Below are positions 35,903 to 44,379 of a DNA stretch of 64,000 nt, one piece after another. Source of the stretch: Acetobacterium sp. KB-1 (GTDB lineage Bacteria > Bacillota > Clostridia > Eubacteriales > Eubacteriaceae); contig NZ_CP030040.1 in assembly GCF_003260995.1 (NCBI RefSeq), forward strand, positions 1,052,578-1,116,577, given 5' to 3'. The notes beneath the pieces are model-generated. The model did no database searches. It was not told where the DNA came from and was given only the letters and a program-made list of their open reading frames with translations. Position numbers and translations under genes: made by a program. Position 1 is the first letter of the stretch. Each line of letters begins with the position of its first letter.

Positions 35903-36913
35903 TTAGAGCCGACGGTATTTCTTTAATGCGGTCACATTCACTAAAAATAACACCCCAATAAAGATGACCGATCCAACTAACCAGGGCCATATCGCTAAAA
36001 ATCCCTTGCCCTGAATCATAATCATTTCCAGGGCTGTGCAGCCATAATAAATTGGCGTTAGATAACACAGGTTTCCCAGCCCAAAGGGAATGGTATCAAT
36101 CGGGATCAGTCCGGAAAAAAAGATCTGTGGAATGATGATTACCGGAATAAACTGAACCAATTGTAATTCATTGTTGGCAAAGATGGATACCAGCGCGCCA
36201 ACGGAAACCGCCGAAAACGCCATCAAAATCATCACCAACGTACATAAGGCGACCGATCCTTCCACCTGAAGTTGCAGTACATAAACGGCGTACAAAATAA
36301 TCACCACACTTTGAATCGCTGCCAGTAAACCATACCCCAGGGTATAACCCCCGATGACATCGATCCGGCTGATCGGGGTCATCAGCATCCGTTCTAAGGT
36401 CTGTCCGAAACGCTCCCGAACAAATGACATCTCGGAAAGAATAAAGACAAAGAAAAATGAGATCACACCCAGAAAAACATAGGCAAGCGAATCCAGTTGA
36501 TTATCCCCCGATGTTTCATAAACATAATCCATGATCAGCTCGTTTTGTGCGGGTTGTAAGGCTTTATTGGTATCCGTAATGGCTTTTATGGCAGCGGCGG
36601 ACTTGGAATTTTTCTCCAGTAATTCAATGTGCGTTCCCTCGCTATCGCTCCAGATCAGCGCATCGATTCCATTAATCTCCAAATAATCTACGGCCTCGGG
36701 TTTTTCTGTTTCTTCACTGACAGCGGCATGATTCTCAAGCTCAGTGACAAATTTTTCATTCATATCATAGACAGCAATCTTCGGCAGATAATTGGAATCA
36801 CCGAGGATAAAAAATAACAGCGTTAAAACCAGCAGCGGTGCAAATAAAAGCAACCCCAATGATCGCTGATCGTTTTTCATTTGGCCAATGATCCGTTTGA
36901 CAATGCTTAACAC
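35903..36913 (-). CDS. ABC-2 type exporter permease
   Basis: This 336-residue permease has one N-terminal membrane segment (about 19-37), a large extracellular domain (40-125) and five more segments near 135-330, the layout of ABC2_membrane_3 drug or natural-product exporters. GETLERMLMTPISR in the first cytoplasmic loop region (as GQTLERMLMTPISRI) is the coupling motif typical of the family. It overlaps the ATPase gene by 7 bases. Confidence 0.9.
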   Translation of the reverse strand: MLSIVKRIIGQMKNDQRSLGLLLFAPLLVLTLLFFILGDSNYLPKIAVYDMNEKFVTELENHAAVSEETEKPEAVDYLEINGIDALIWSDSEGTHIELLEKNSKSAAAIKAITDTNKALQPAQNELIMDYVYETSGDNQLDSLAYVFLGVISFFFVFILSEMSFVRERFGQTLERMLMTPISRIDVIGGYTLGYGLLAAIQSVVIILYAVYVLQLQVEGSVALCTLVMILMAFSAVSVGALVSIFANNELQLVQFIPVIIIPQIFFSGLIPIDTIPFGLGNLCYLTPIYYGCTALEMIMIQGKGFLAIWPWLVGSVIFIGVLFLVNVTALKKYRRL

Positions 36914-37638
36914 GATGTGACCTCCGCTTCTGACTGATTGTCGATAAAAAATAATTCTTCAATGTTTCCGTCTGAAGTCTGGGCGATTAAATTTTTAACC
37001 GTATCCCTGGCAATGATATGACCATTACGAAGCAAGGCGGCATCATCACATTGGGTAACCTCATCCATGACATGGGTGGTAACCAAAATGGTTGTTCCTT
37101 CATTTCGGAGCTGCCTGAGATATAGCCATATTTTGCGCCGCAGCACCGGATCAACCCCAACTGTTGGCTCATCCAGCACCAGCAGCTTTGGTTTGTGAAT
37201 TAACGCTACCGCCAACGATATGCGTTTTTTCATCCCACCGGAACAATCGCGGACTAACTTGTTTTTACACGCTGCCATATCGACAATCTGGAGTAGTTCT
37301 TCGGCATTTGCTTCAAATGTTTTACGACTTTGCCGATGCAGACCGGCAAAAAACTTCAGATTCTCCCAGGCTGACAACTCTTCGTACAGGGCTTCATTCT
37401 GCGGCATATAACCCATCTGTGCAAGCAGCTGACGGTTTGGCACGGCGATACCGCCGATTGTTACCATTCCGCCATCCGTTGGAATGGCACCCATCATGAT
37501 TCGCAGCAAGGTTGTTTTTCCTGAACCGGATGCCCCCAGCAGACAGAAGATCCGACCCGAATCAATCGTCAAACTAATCTGTTCTAAAACACGCTGTTTT
37601 TTGAATGATTTATCAACTTCTAAAATTTCAATTCTCAT
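36907..37638 (-). CDS. ABC exporter ATPase
   Basis: This 243-residue ATPase has Walker A GASGSGKTT (about 34-42), Q-loop YMPQNEALYEEL, signature CSGGMKKR, Walker B LLVLDEPTVGVDP and H-loop VTTHVMDE. It powers the ABC-2 permease encoded just downstream. It is divergent from a TetR gene, which probably represses it. Confidence 0.92.
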   Translation of the reverse strand: MRIEILEVDKSFKKQRVLEQISLTIDSGRIFCLLGASGSGKTTLLRIMMGAIPTDGGMVTIGGIAVPNRQLLAQMGYMPQNEALYEELSAWENLKFFAGLHRQSRKTFEANAEELLQIVDMAACKNKLVRDCSGGMKKRISLAVALIHKPKLLVLDEPTVGVDPVLRRKIWLYLRQLRNEGTTILVTTHVMDEVTQCDDAALLRNGHIIARDTVKNLIAQTSDGNIEELFFIDNQSEAEVTSC

Positions 37639-37674
37639 TTCTAAGTCCCTCTTCTTTATTTTATGATTATCCCC

Positions 37675-37703
37675 ATTTTAGCCCTGTTCCTTTTTAAATT
37701 CAA
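37675..37703 (-). promoter_or_regulatory. Promoter of the ABC exporter operon
   Basis: On the minus strand TTGAAT and TAAAAT are separated by 17 bases. The -35 abuts the palindrome at 37704-37728. Confidence 0.6.
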
Positions 37704-37728
37704 CCAACAGTCTTTTTCAAGCTGTTGG
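37704..37728. promoter_or_regulatory. Candidate TetR operator
   Basis: CCAACAG at 37704-37710 and CTGTTGG at 37722-37728 are perfect inverted 7-base arms with an 11-base spacer, lying between the two divergent promoters. Position and symmetry fit the operator of the adjacent TetR protein. Confidence 0.55.
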
Positions 37729-37734
37729 ATTTTC

Positions 37735-37763
37735 TTGTTTATCCCAGCGGCTTCGTTTATAAT
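37735..37763 (+). promoter_or_regulatory. Promoter of the TetR gene
   Basis: TTGTTT and TATAAT are separated by 17 bases, 37 bases upstream of the ATG at 37800. Confidence 0.65.
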
Positions 37764-37799
37764 CAAAATGAATGATCCCGTGAATGAGGTAAAACTGAC

Positions 37800-38399
37800 A
37801 TGAAGACGACTTTATCAACCACCGCCAAAGTTACCCGCCAAAACTTAATTGATTCATTTTGGCTGTTATATTGCAAAAAAAGCATTGAGAAGATCGCCGT
37901 CAAGGAAATCTGTGACGTAGCCGGCTATAATCGCTCAACTTTTTATGTTTATTTTAAAGATGCCTATGAAATTCTGGCAGAAATTGAAGAACAGACCATT
38001 ACAGTGGAGGATTTTAAGAACATTGTTATTAAGAACCTTTTTTATTGTAATCTTTCTCATGATCATCGCAAGGAAGCCATTTTAAAATTAATTCTTGAAT
38101 TTTTCGAGAAAAACAAGACTTATCTCCCGGTTTTATTAGGTGAAAACGGTGATCCCCACTTCAGGCAAAAGGTCTTGAAAAAGCTCACCTCGACAGTGCT
38201 ATCAATATATAAAAAACTGTCCCCTCAGGAACTGATGGAAGTAAGCTATTTAATGGAATACCAGAGTGCCGCGATGCTCAGCATGATTGCAAAGTGGTAT
38301 GCCAATGACAAAGACCTGCCGACCGAACAATTCCTGGAGTTGCTGCTGGCCGTGACAACCAACGGCGTTCAAAGCGAGCTATCAAAATACCGAGGCTAA
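37800..38399 (+). CDS. TetR family transcriptional regulator
   Basis: This 199-residue regulator has a helix-turn-helix at about 30-50 (IAVKEICDVAGYNRSTFYVY) and a helical C-terminal domain with an aromatic-rich end. It is divergent from the ABC exporter operon with a palindrome between them, the classic layout for an exporter-specific repressor. The effector is unknown. Confidence 0.9.
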   Translation: MKTTLSTTAKVTRQNLIDSFWLLYCKKSIEKIAVKEICDVAGYNRSTFYVYFKDAYEILAEIEEQTITVEDFKNIVIKNLFYCNLSHDHRKEAILKLILEFFEKNKTYLPVLLGENGDPHFRQKVLKKLTSTVLSIYKKLSPQELMEVSYLMEYQSAAMLSMIAKWYANDKDLPTEQFLELLLAVTTNGVQSELSKYRG

Positions 38400-38419
38400 A
38401 TTGAATCACTTAACAAGCC

Positions 38420-38457
38420 AAACCGATTCTCTTGAAAATTGAGGGTCGGTTTTTTTG
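38420..38457 (+). terminator. Terminator of the TetR gene
   Basis: AAACCGA pairs with TCGGTTT, with inner CTC/GAG, followed by seven T. Confidence 0.75.
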
Positions 38458-38471
38458 TTGCTACAACCTGA

Positions 38472-38520
38472 ACTAAAACAGCCCTTAAATAGTCGACGAC
38501 TACTTAAAGGCTGTTTTAGT
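38472..38520. terminator. Long hairpin between convergent genes
   Basis: ACTAAAACAGCC...TAGTC pairs with GACTA...GGCTGTTTTAGT with few mismatches over 23 bases. On the minus strand it follows the stop of the thymidylate-synthase-like gene and ends TTTTAGTT, so it may be that gene's terminator. Confidence 0.6.
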
Positions 38521-38540
38521 GTTCTATTTTTAAAGCTGTA

Positions 38541-39287
38541 TTAATGATTCTTTTTCTCCTGGGCATTTTTTAGGCTGATTGCATTTTCTCGGCATTCATC
38601 GGCATAATCTTCATAGGCTTCCCGATAATCTTCATAATCGATGGTGCAATCGCGGTCTTCAAAAGATTTGCAATAGCCTTCCAGCGCTTTCCAATCCCGG
38701 CTGTAGGCGTGAAAACTCAGGGCATGATGGGTATAGGAACCCAGTTCTTTAATCCCGACTTCCCGGGCAATCGTTCTTGACAGTTCGATAAGAGCGAAAA
38801 CATTCATGGCGACTGCCTTAACTCCATCATTGCTTCTAAATACCACGTCGGTATTTAATTTGCCGTCTTTAACAGTGTAATGAATAAGCTGCAGGCAGGG
38901 TGGATGATTTAGTTTGGCGGCCTCCTGATTGGCCACATGTAGGGTTGCCTGTCTGGTACCGGGATCTTCTTTTAATTTATTGATAACAAAATCAATGTTT
39001 TTGGAAAACAGATCGTGATAGGTATACCCATACATATCTTTTTCAAAATCCTTGGTGCCTTCAACAATTTCCAGGACGTAGTCGACCAGGGTTTCCAGCC
39101 CGGTTGGCATGGCCATGGTAATTCTTATATCCTGTACGCTGTCGATATCCATCAGAAGGTGAATTTCTTTTAAACTGTCTTCGCGATCCTGATTCTTCCC
39201 CATAACAACATCGGCCTGGTTTAAAGCCTTCATCGCCGCCTCAATGCCCTTATGCAGTTCGGTTTCGTGAATGTAAGTAACCATCAT
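38541..39287 (-). CDS. Divergent thymidylate-synthase-like protein
   Basis: In this protein of about 248 residues the middle aligns with ThyA: KEDPGTRQATLHVANQE (Arg112, phosphate), HPPCLQL with the nucleophile Cys131, RSND (Arg151, Ser152, Asp154), MNVFAL (Asn162) and HAY (His193, Tyr195), in the same order and spacing as in E. coli ThyA. The N-terminal folate-side motifs and the standard C-terminus are not recognisable; instead there is a Tyr/Glu/Asp-rich tail. It could be an atypical thymidylate synthase or a pyrimidine-nucleotide C5 hydroxymethylase. The start is uncertain (GTG 39293, ATG 39287 or 39284; weak ribosome site). Confidence 0.75.
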   Translation of the reverse strand: MMVTYIHETELHKGIEAAMKALNQADVVMGKNQDREDSLKEIHLLMDIDSVQDIRITMAMPTGLETLVDYVLEIVEGTKDFEKDMYGYTYHDLFSKNIDFVINKLKEDPGTRQATLHVANQEAAKLNHPPCLQLIHYTVKDGKLNTDVVFRSNDGVKAVAMNVFALIELSRTIAREVGIKELGSYTHHALSFHAYSRDWKALEGYCKSFEDRDCTIDYEDYREAYEDYADECRENAISLKNAQEKKNH

Positions 39288-39482
39288 TTTCACATCGTAT
39301 CAGCTGATCTCTAACTCTCAAACCGCTAATACGAGATCCTTTCTATATAATAATACGTATTCGTTTATCTGCTTCATTGATGATCATACCATATCTTTCG
39401 GTAGATTTCATCTTTGTAAAAATCAAAATTAAATCCCATAATGTTTTCTATTTTAAATAGCTGATCATATTTTACGGCTGAA

Positions 39483-40121
39483 CTAGAATTTTTTTAGAAA
39501 GTCTTCCGTCACGACGCCTCTTTTTATTGGCATTCCATGGGAGGGGCAAATCGAATCGTATTGGAGCTCTTTGATGATTGAAATTGATCGGTTCGCTTCC
39601 TCTTTATTCCAGATATAAAACTGGGGCAATTGTTTTAATTTTCCCTTAGACTCCTGAAATAAATCGCCAATAAATAATACATTCTTATAATGAAAAATCG
39701 AGTGTCCTGGAGTATGACCCGGAGCGTGAATCACACGAACCGCTCCAAAACTTTGATTCTCCTGATAGACGCCAGAAATACTGGGTTTTTGAGGGTGCAC
39801 AACTGCTTGCATGATTCGTTTGATTCCCGGTCGATTTTTTTCGCCCATAATATAGGGCACATCTTGCTGGGGTGCCCAAACCTCAGCTTGAGTTGCTTCC
39901 TGCAAGGCTTTAGCATTGCCGATATGATCAATATCATGGTGGGTCAGCAGTATTTTCGTTATACTTTGAATCGCTACATCCAAACTTTTCAGTTCCGCCA
40001 GAATTTGCTCTGCCAACCCCGGCATACCCGTATCAATGAGTATCCCTTCATCCGAACGAATAAAAAACACATGCCCATGGCTGGCACAATCAAGCTGATA
40101 AACATTTTCGATAATTTCCAT
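39483..40121 (-). CDS. Metallo-beta-lactamase fold hydrolase
   Basis: This 212-residue protein has THHDIDHIG (the HxHxDH metal site), HAPGHTPGHS with the third histidine, FIGDLF with the bridging aspartate and CPSHG near the C-terminus. This is the glyoxalase II-like or general MBL hydrolase layout; the substrate is unknown. GGGAG lies 10 bases before the start. Confidence 0.88.
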   Translation of the reverse strand: MEIIENVYQLDCASHGHVFFIRSDEGILIDTGMPGLAEQILAELKSLDVAIQSITKILLTHHDIDHIGNAKALQEATQAEVWAPQQDVPYIMGEKNRPGIKRIMQAVVHPQKPSISGVYQENQSFGAVRVIHAPGHTPGHSIFHYKNVLFIGDLFQESKGKLKQLPQFYIWNKEEANRSISIIKELQYDSICPSHGMPIKRGVVTEDFLKKF

Positions 40122-40160
40122 CTTGTTACGCTCCCAAAAGTTATTTTTTTATCAGATCCA

Positions 40161-40188
40161 TAAAAGAAAAGCGGCCAGAACGGCCGCT
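40161..40188 (-). terminator. Terminator of the surface-protein gene
   Basis: GCGGCC and GGCCGC around AGAAC form a short GC-rich hairpin; on the minus strand TTTTCTTTT follows. Confidence 0.7.
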
Positions 40189-40233
40189 ACACAGTGTCGA
40201 TAATTATCGATTCAGCCCTCTATTCGCAAAATT

Positions 40234-41511
40234 TCAGACCTGTGCCTCTCGTTTTCCGACAGCAACAGCAAGTCCGATCAGCATGATCAGGACTGCTCCC
40301 GCCACAGCCGCTTCTGATGTGCTAGTGTCTACCCCAGTTTTGGGATTGGCTGAACTGGCATGCTGTTTTTTGAATGTTTGCGCCGAAAGCGGTTCCAGAT
40401 ACAAACAGGTCGCATCACGGTCGACATCCCCATAAATCGGACTGATATCAATGCTGCCTTCGGCCACAAGAGCCTTAGCGACGGCTCCCGATGTGCATAA
40501 ATCAAGAATGCCATTGTTAATAATAATTTTATTATAGGAGAATAAAGCGCCGGCATCGCCATGATCAGCAATCGATTCGACGACCGTATAGCCGCCGTTG
40601 AATACCAGTTCATCATAAGCTCCGATACCGCGGCTGTAACTGGTTGGACTATCGGTAAAAACATCAATATTTCCGCTATTGACAATTAGATCGCCAAAAG
40701 CAAACAAACCAAAAGCACCGGCATAATCACTATTATAAGCGGTCACAGCAATGTTTCCCCCGTTGATGGTGAGATTTCCCGGTGTGATATCCTCAGCATT
40801 ATTACCTGCCAAAATTCCAACGGCGGAGCTGGAACTTTCATATCCAACGGCTGCAATATCATAGGTTCCGCTGTCAATCACCAGGTTTCCAACAACATTG
40901 ATTCCACCACCCATTAAATCAGGGGTCGCCTGTCCCTTCGCAATCAGCGTACCTGTCCCGCTAGCATTCATATCAGCTTCCGCTTTGACGGCAAAACCAT
41001 TATCGGTTGTAATAACATTGGTACCAAGTAGGACGAGTTTAAAAGGAACTGCTGTCGATTCGACATCCAGCTTTTCTCCTACAAAATTATTTAATGTCAG
41101 TTCGTTGGCAGCTGTATCATATGAATAATCGGATCCGCTATTGGTGGCCAGGACATCAATGATCACGCCATTCTGGGTTAAGCACAAATATGTGGCCGCC
41201 TGGGTTTCTATCTTTTCTGGTTCAAGGTTTGCTATTACCGGTTGCTCTGAAACGACCTCGACTTCCATACTATTGTCGGCAGGAGCTGTTGCGACCGCTG
41301 GCCGCGGGGCAATTTCGGTACTGCCTGCTGTTTCTTCTGTTACTACAGTCTCTGTATCGACTGCTTCAGTTGTTACTAAAACCAGACCTAATTCGTTGGT
41401 TGGTTCTTTTTCACTTACCGCTTCTCCAGCGGCAAAAGCTGAGACCGGAATTAGCATTGACAACATCGCCGCAACCATCAGCAGGGATAAAAACTTTGAT
41501 ATTCGCTTCAT
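40234..41511 (-). CDS. Cell-wall-anchored surface protein (NPKTG sorting signal)
   Basis: This 425-residue exported protein has a signal peptide (basic MKRISKF, hydrophobic core, probable cleavage after SAFA), a Thr/Val/Glu-rich region (30-100), a beta-rich region with repeated patterns such as GGNIAVTAYNSD and GDLIVNSGNIDV suggesting a beta-helix (about 130-370), then NPKTG (389-393), a hydrophobic segment and the basic end KREAQV. That is a sortase sorting signal of the NPKTG kind. No sortase gene lies in the window. The ATG at 41511 has GGAGAAG in front and is preferred to the one 12 bases upstream. Confidence 0.88.
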   Translation of the reverse strand: MKRISKFLSLLMVAAMLSMLIPVSAFAAGEAVSEKEPTNELGLVLVTTEAVDTETVVTEETAGSTEIAPRPAVATAPADNSMEVEVVSEQPVIANLEPEKIETQAATYLCLTQNGVIIDVLATNSGSDYSYDTAANELTLNNFVGEKLDVESTAVPFKLVLLGTNVITTDNGFAVKAEADMNASGTGTLIAKGQATPDLMGGGINVVGNLVIDSGTYDIAAVGYESSSSAVGILAGNNAEDITPGNLTINGGNIAVTAYNSDYAGAFGLFAFGDLIVNSGNIDVFTDSPTSYSRGIGAYDELVFNGGYTVVESIADHGDAGALFSYNKIIINNGILDLCTSGAVAKALVAEGSIDISPIYGDVDRDATCLYLEPLSAQTFKKQHASSANPKTGVDTSTSEAAVAGAVLIMLIGLAVAVGKREAQV

Positions 41512-41708
41512 TTTCTTCTCCATTTCAAACCGTATTTTGATGAATTGTTGAGATTGGCAGCTATTCTTTAAAATCTTTAGTATCGTACCATTCTGTTTTT
41601 ACTCGTTTACATCATCGCATATGATTAAGATACCACAATCACAGAAAAATGTCGATGGATTGTTCGATATTTCTTGCATGGCAACTGTCCAGTTATCAGA
41701 ACAAATGC

Positions 41709-41736
41709 AAAAAACCGCCCACTGGCGGTTTTTTGT
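41709..41736. terminator. Bidirectional terminator
   Basis: AAAAAACCGCC and GGCGGTTTTTT around CACT, with T runs on both strands. It lies in the 314-base gap 41512-41825 downstream of the flavoenzyme gene. I see nothing else there; an 83-codon plus-strand frame at 41621 spans the terminator and is not called. Confidence 0.8.
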
Positions 41737-41825
41737 TAATATGAACGCGTTTTATTTATCACATTTCATTTATTTAGTACGGCTTTTTAAATTGCTTAAT
41801 CAGATTTTTTCGATTCTAATTCGAA

Positions 41826-43775
41826 TCAGATATCCAGGGCTGCGTGGTAACCCTGATAAATGGCAGTCGTAATGGTGGATGCTTTAACACAATCCCCAAT
41901 TTCGATAACATATGGGGCACAATCTACCAAAGTTTCGGCAATATTGCGACGCGGCTTTTGTCCCAGAGCACAGATGGCTGTCGTTCCTGGAACCAGTACT
42001 TCCTTGCCATTGGCATCTTCACAGACAACCCCCTGATCGGTAACCTGCAATCCTTTTAATTCAGTATGGACGGTAATACCACATTTTGCGATTTCATTCA
42101 TCATCAGCGGACGATGGCGCAAATTTGCGTCTGGTGCCAATTCCGTTCTCATTTCGATGAGGTTAACGGTCTTCCCTTCCCGGGCAAAATGGATGGCTGC
42201 TTCACAACCGGCCAAACCGCCACCTAATACAACCACGGTATCCCCGACCTGATCTTTTTTCTTGTAGTAGTCATTGACGACAATCACATTGTCGCCGTCC
42301 AGACCGGGAATTGCTGGAACGATCGGTTCCGAGCCGACTGCTACAATCAGGGCATCAACGTTTTCCTGATCGACATATTCTTTTGTTACCGGTGTGTTTA
42401 AGCGAATCTCTACACCGGCATCTCTGGCCAATTTTTCCAGAGTAACACCCAGCTCGTACATTTCATATTTAAATGGTATTGCCTGTTCACCTTTTAAGAT
42501 TCCACCTAAGGTATCGCCTTTTTCACAAAGAATAACCTGGTGCCCCCGTTTGGCCGCCGTTAACGCCGCTTCCAGTCCGGCTGGTCCGCCGCCTGCTACC
42601 AATACTTTTACCGGGTTGGCAGTGGGAATAATTTCAGTTCCATCCATTTCCCGGCCAATTAAAGGATTAACGGTACAGCGCCGCGTGGATGTGACTGCCC
42701 GTTCGGCCATGCAGGTAAAGCAGCGCAGACATTTAACAATATCGGCATCCTGATTGCTCATAACTTTTCGCGGCAGGAAGGGGTCCGCCAACAGTGCCCG
42801 AGCCATTTCGACAATATCAGCTTGCCCGGAAGCAATAATCTCTTCCATCATCGCAGGATCATTCAGTCCGCCAAGGGTAGCCACCGGAACTGAAACATGT
42901 TTTTTAATTTCTGCAGCTAAATAGACATTTCGGCCATGAGGTTCAAACATCGATGGATGCGTTAAACCAAATCCACTTTGGTAAGTACCGGCAGTAATAT
43001 GGAGTAGATCGACCTTGGATTCAACCAGTTTGGCGATTTCAACACCCTCTTCAAGGGTATAGCCACCTTCAAAAAATTCAGAGCCACTCATTCGAAACTC
43101 AATCGGGAAACCTGATCCCACAGCTTCACGAACACTGTCCAGAACTTCCAGGGCCAGACGCGCCCGGTTTTCTAGCGGACCGCCATATTTGTCGGTTCGG
43201 TGGTTAAAAAAGGGTGAAAGAAACTGGTTCAGTAGCCAGCCGTGACCGCCATGAACCATGATCATTTCAAATCCTGCCCGTTTTGCCAATCCAGCCACCC
43301 GCCCATAAGCGGCGACAATATCATCAATGAGTTCCTGGGTCAGTTCTTTAACCGGTCTTCCATCAGGACGGGTTCCGGCGCTGGGTCCCCACTGAGCCAT
43401 GCCACCTTTTTTATCTTTGTCGGTTAGATAGGTGCCGGCATATTGTCCGGAATGAGAGAGTTCAACACTGGGAATGGCGCCATGACGACGGATTGCATCG
43501 GCTGTATAGGTAAAGCTCGACAGTGAATCAACCGTTTGCAGATCAAGGTGATACATATGGGAGCCTTCTGTTTCAGGATGAACTACACATTCACTAACAG
43601 TGACAGAGGCGGCACCACCTTTGGCTCTGAGTTCATAAAAAGCTTTCGATTTAGGACCGATGGTACAATCGGCTGTAATGTCGGTGCCTCCCATGGGTGC
43701 ACCAAACATTCTGTTTCTGAAGGTTACATTACCAATTTTAATCGGTTTACATAAATTTGGGTATTTTCGTTGCAT
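41826..43775 (-). CDS. Enoate reductase / 2,4-dienoyl-CoA reductase type flavoenzyme
   Basis: This 649-residue protein has an old-yellow-enzyme barrel (1-360) binding FMN, a 4Fe-4S site of Cys349, 352, 355 and 367 (CLRCFTC and a later C before TVNP), and a C-terminal FAD/NAD(P) module with two Rossmann loops (VLVAGGGPAGLEAAL and VVVLGGGLAGCEAAI). Such enzymes reduce activated C=C bonds with NAD(P)H. Which enoate or steroid-like substrate is used is unknown. AAGGAGAATT before the ATG at 43775 sets the start; a frame 123 bases longer would cover the promoter. Confidence 0.92.
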   Translation of the reverse strand: MQRKYPNLCKPIKIGNVTFRNRMFGAPMGGTDITADCTIGPKSKAFYELRAKGGAASVTVSECVVHPETEGSHMYHLDLQTVDSLSSFTYTADAIRRHGAIPSVELSHSGQYAGTYLTDKDKKGGMAQWGPSAGTRPDGRPVKELTQELIDDIVAAYGRVAGLAKRAGFEMIMVHGGHGWLLNQFLSPFFNHRTDKYGGPLENRARLALEVLDSVREAVGSGFPIEFRMSGSEFFEGGYTLEEGVEIAKLVESKVDLLHITAGTYQSGFGLTHPSMFEPHGRNVYLAAEIKKHVSVPVATLGGLNDPAMMEEIIASGQADIVEMARALLADPFLPRKVMSNQDADIVKCLRCFTCMAERAVTSTRRCTVNPLIGREMDGTEIIPTANPVKVLVAGGGPAGLEAALTAAKRGHQVILCEKGDTLGGILKGEQAIPFKYEMYELGVTLEKLARDAGVEIRLNTPVTKEYVDQENVDALIVAVGSEPIVPAIPGLDGDNVIVVNDYYKKKDQVGDTVVVLGGGLAGCEAAIHFAREGKTVNLIEMRTELAPDANLRHRPLMMNEIAKCGITVHTELKGLQVTDQGVVCEDANGKEVLVPGTTAICALGQKPRRNIAETLVDCAPYVIEIGDCVKASTITTAIYQGYHAALDI

Positions 43776-43836
43776 CGTCAATTCTCCTTTAGAATTTTGA
43801 TTGGTTCCGTCAATATTAAGCGGTCGATTTGATAAA

Positions 43837-43865
43837 ATCTTAACATGATCTTTTAGTGATGTCAA
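43837..43865 (-). promoter_or_regulatory. Promoter of the flavoenzyme gene
   Basis: On the minus strand TTGACA and TAAGAT are separated by 17 bases, about 60 bases upstream of the start at 43775. Confidence 0.75.
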
Positions 43866-43871
43866 TAAAAT

Positions 43872-43899
43872 CATGTAAATATTTACATGTTTAAACATG
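43872..43899. promoter_or_regulatory. Overlapping palindromes between divergent promoters
   Basis: CATGTAAATATTTACATG (43872-43889) is a perfect 18-base palindrome and CATGTTTAAACATG (43886-43899) a perfect 14-base one; they share CATG. They lie directly upstream of the -35 of the flavoenzyme promoter, where an activator or a repressor of either gene would bind. Confidence 0.6.
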
Positions 43900-43930
43900 C
43901 AACATTTTGCAGAATAACAACGTTTTATCC

Positions 43931-43959
43931 TTGACGTTTATTTAAAAGATGGTTATCAT
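43931..43959 (+). promoter_or_regulatory. Promoter of the 123-residue gene
   Basis: TTGACG and TATCAT are separated by 17 bases, 27 bases before the ATG at 43987; an AGAGGGA ribosome site lies between. Confidence 0.6.
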
Positions 43960-43986
43960 TAAAAAAAACATGAAAAGAGGGACCTT

Positions 43987-44358
43987 ATGATCTCAGAAAA
44001 ATTGCTTGAAGAAATCAGGAAGCTCTGTAAAGATCTAGATAGTTTGACCCAGGAGAACTTTGATAAGGGCATAAAAATTTTCGCAGCTAATAAGTCCAAA
44101 GCTCATACTAGCCAAGTGGTTGATGTCATCAGTAAGAAAGAATATGAACGGCTTTCAAAAAATCCTGAATATACCGAGGCCGCCGAGCTTATCACCAACA
44201 CCCTTACCCTGCTGGAAGAACTGGATAATTTGGAATGGGTTTATAATGACCTGATTCGAAAACTTTATCATTGTAGACCTGACCAACCACAAACAACCGA
44301 TGACGATACCGTTTTTAACCTTGAACCACCATTTTCCCGTTCGAAATTCTTAAATTAA
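43987..44358 (+). CDS. Hypothetical protein, 123 residues
   Basis: I do not recognise a family. Residues 1-95 are predicted mostly helical with regular hydrophobic spacing (LLEELDNLEWVYNDLIRKLY). The C-terminal 25 residues are polar and proline-rich. There is no membrane segment or signal peptide. It is divergent from the flavoenzyme gene, sharing the palindrome-bearing promoter region. Confidence 0.65.
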   Translation: MISEKLLEEIRKLCKDLDSLTQENFDKGIKIFAANKSKAHTSQVVDVISKKEYERLSKNPEYTEAAELITNTLTLLEELDNLEWVYNDLIRKLYHCRPDQPQTTDDDTVFNLEPPFSRSKFLN

Positions 44359-44379
44359 AACAGCAATATACTTGGATCG

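Noticed and set aside
40898-41551. Several plus-strand frames of 76-136 codons antisense to the surface-protein gene
   Set aside because: They lack ribosome sites and are explained by the low-complexity Thr/Val/Ala coding of the opposite strand.
41621-41872. 83-codon plus-strand frame
   Set aside because: It runs through a strong bidirectional terminator and into the antisense of the flavoenzyme gene.
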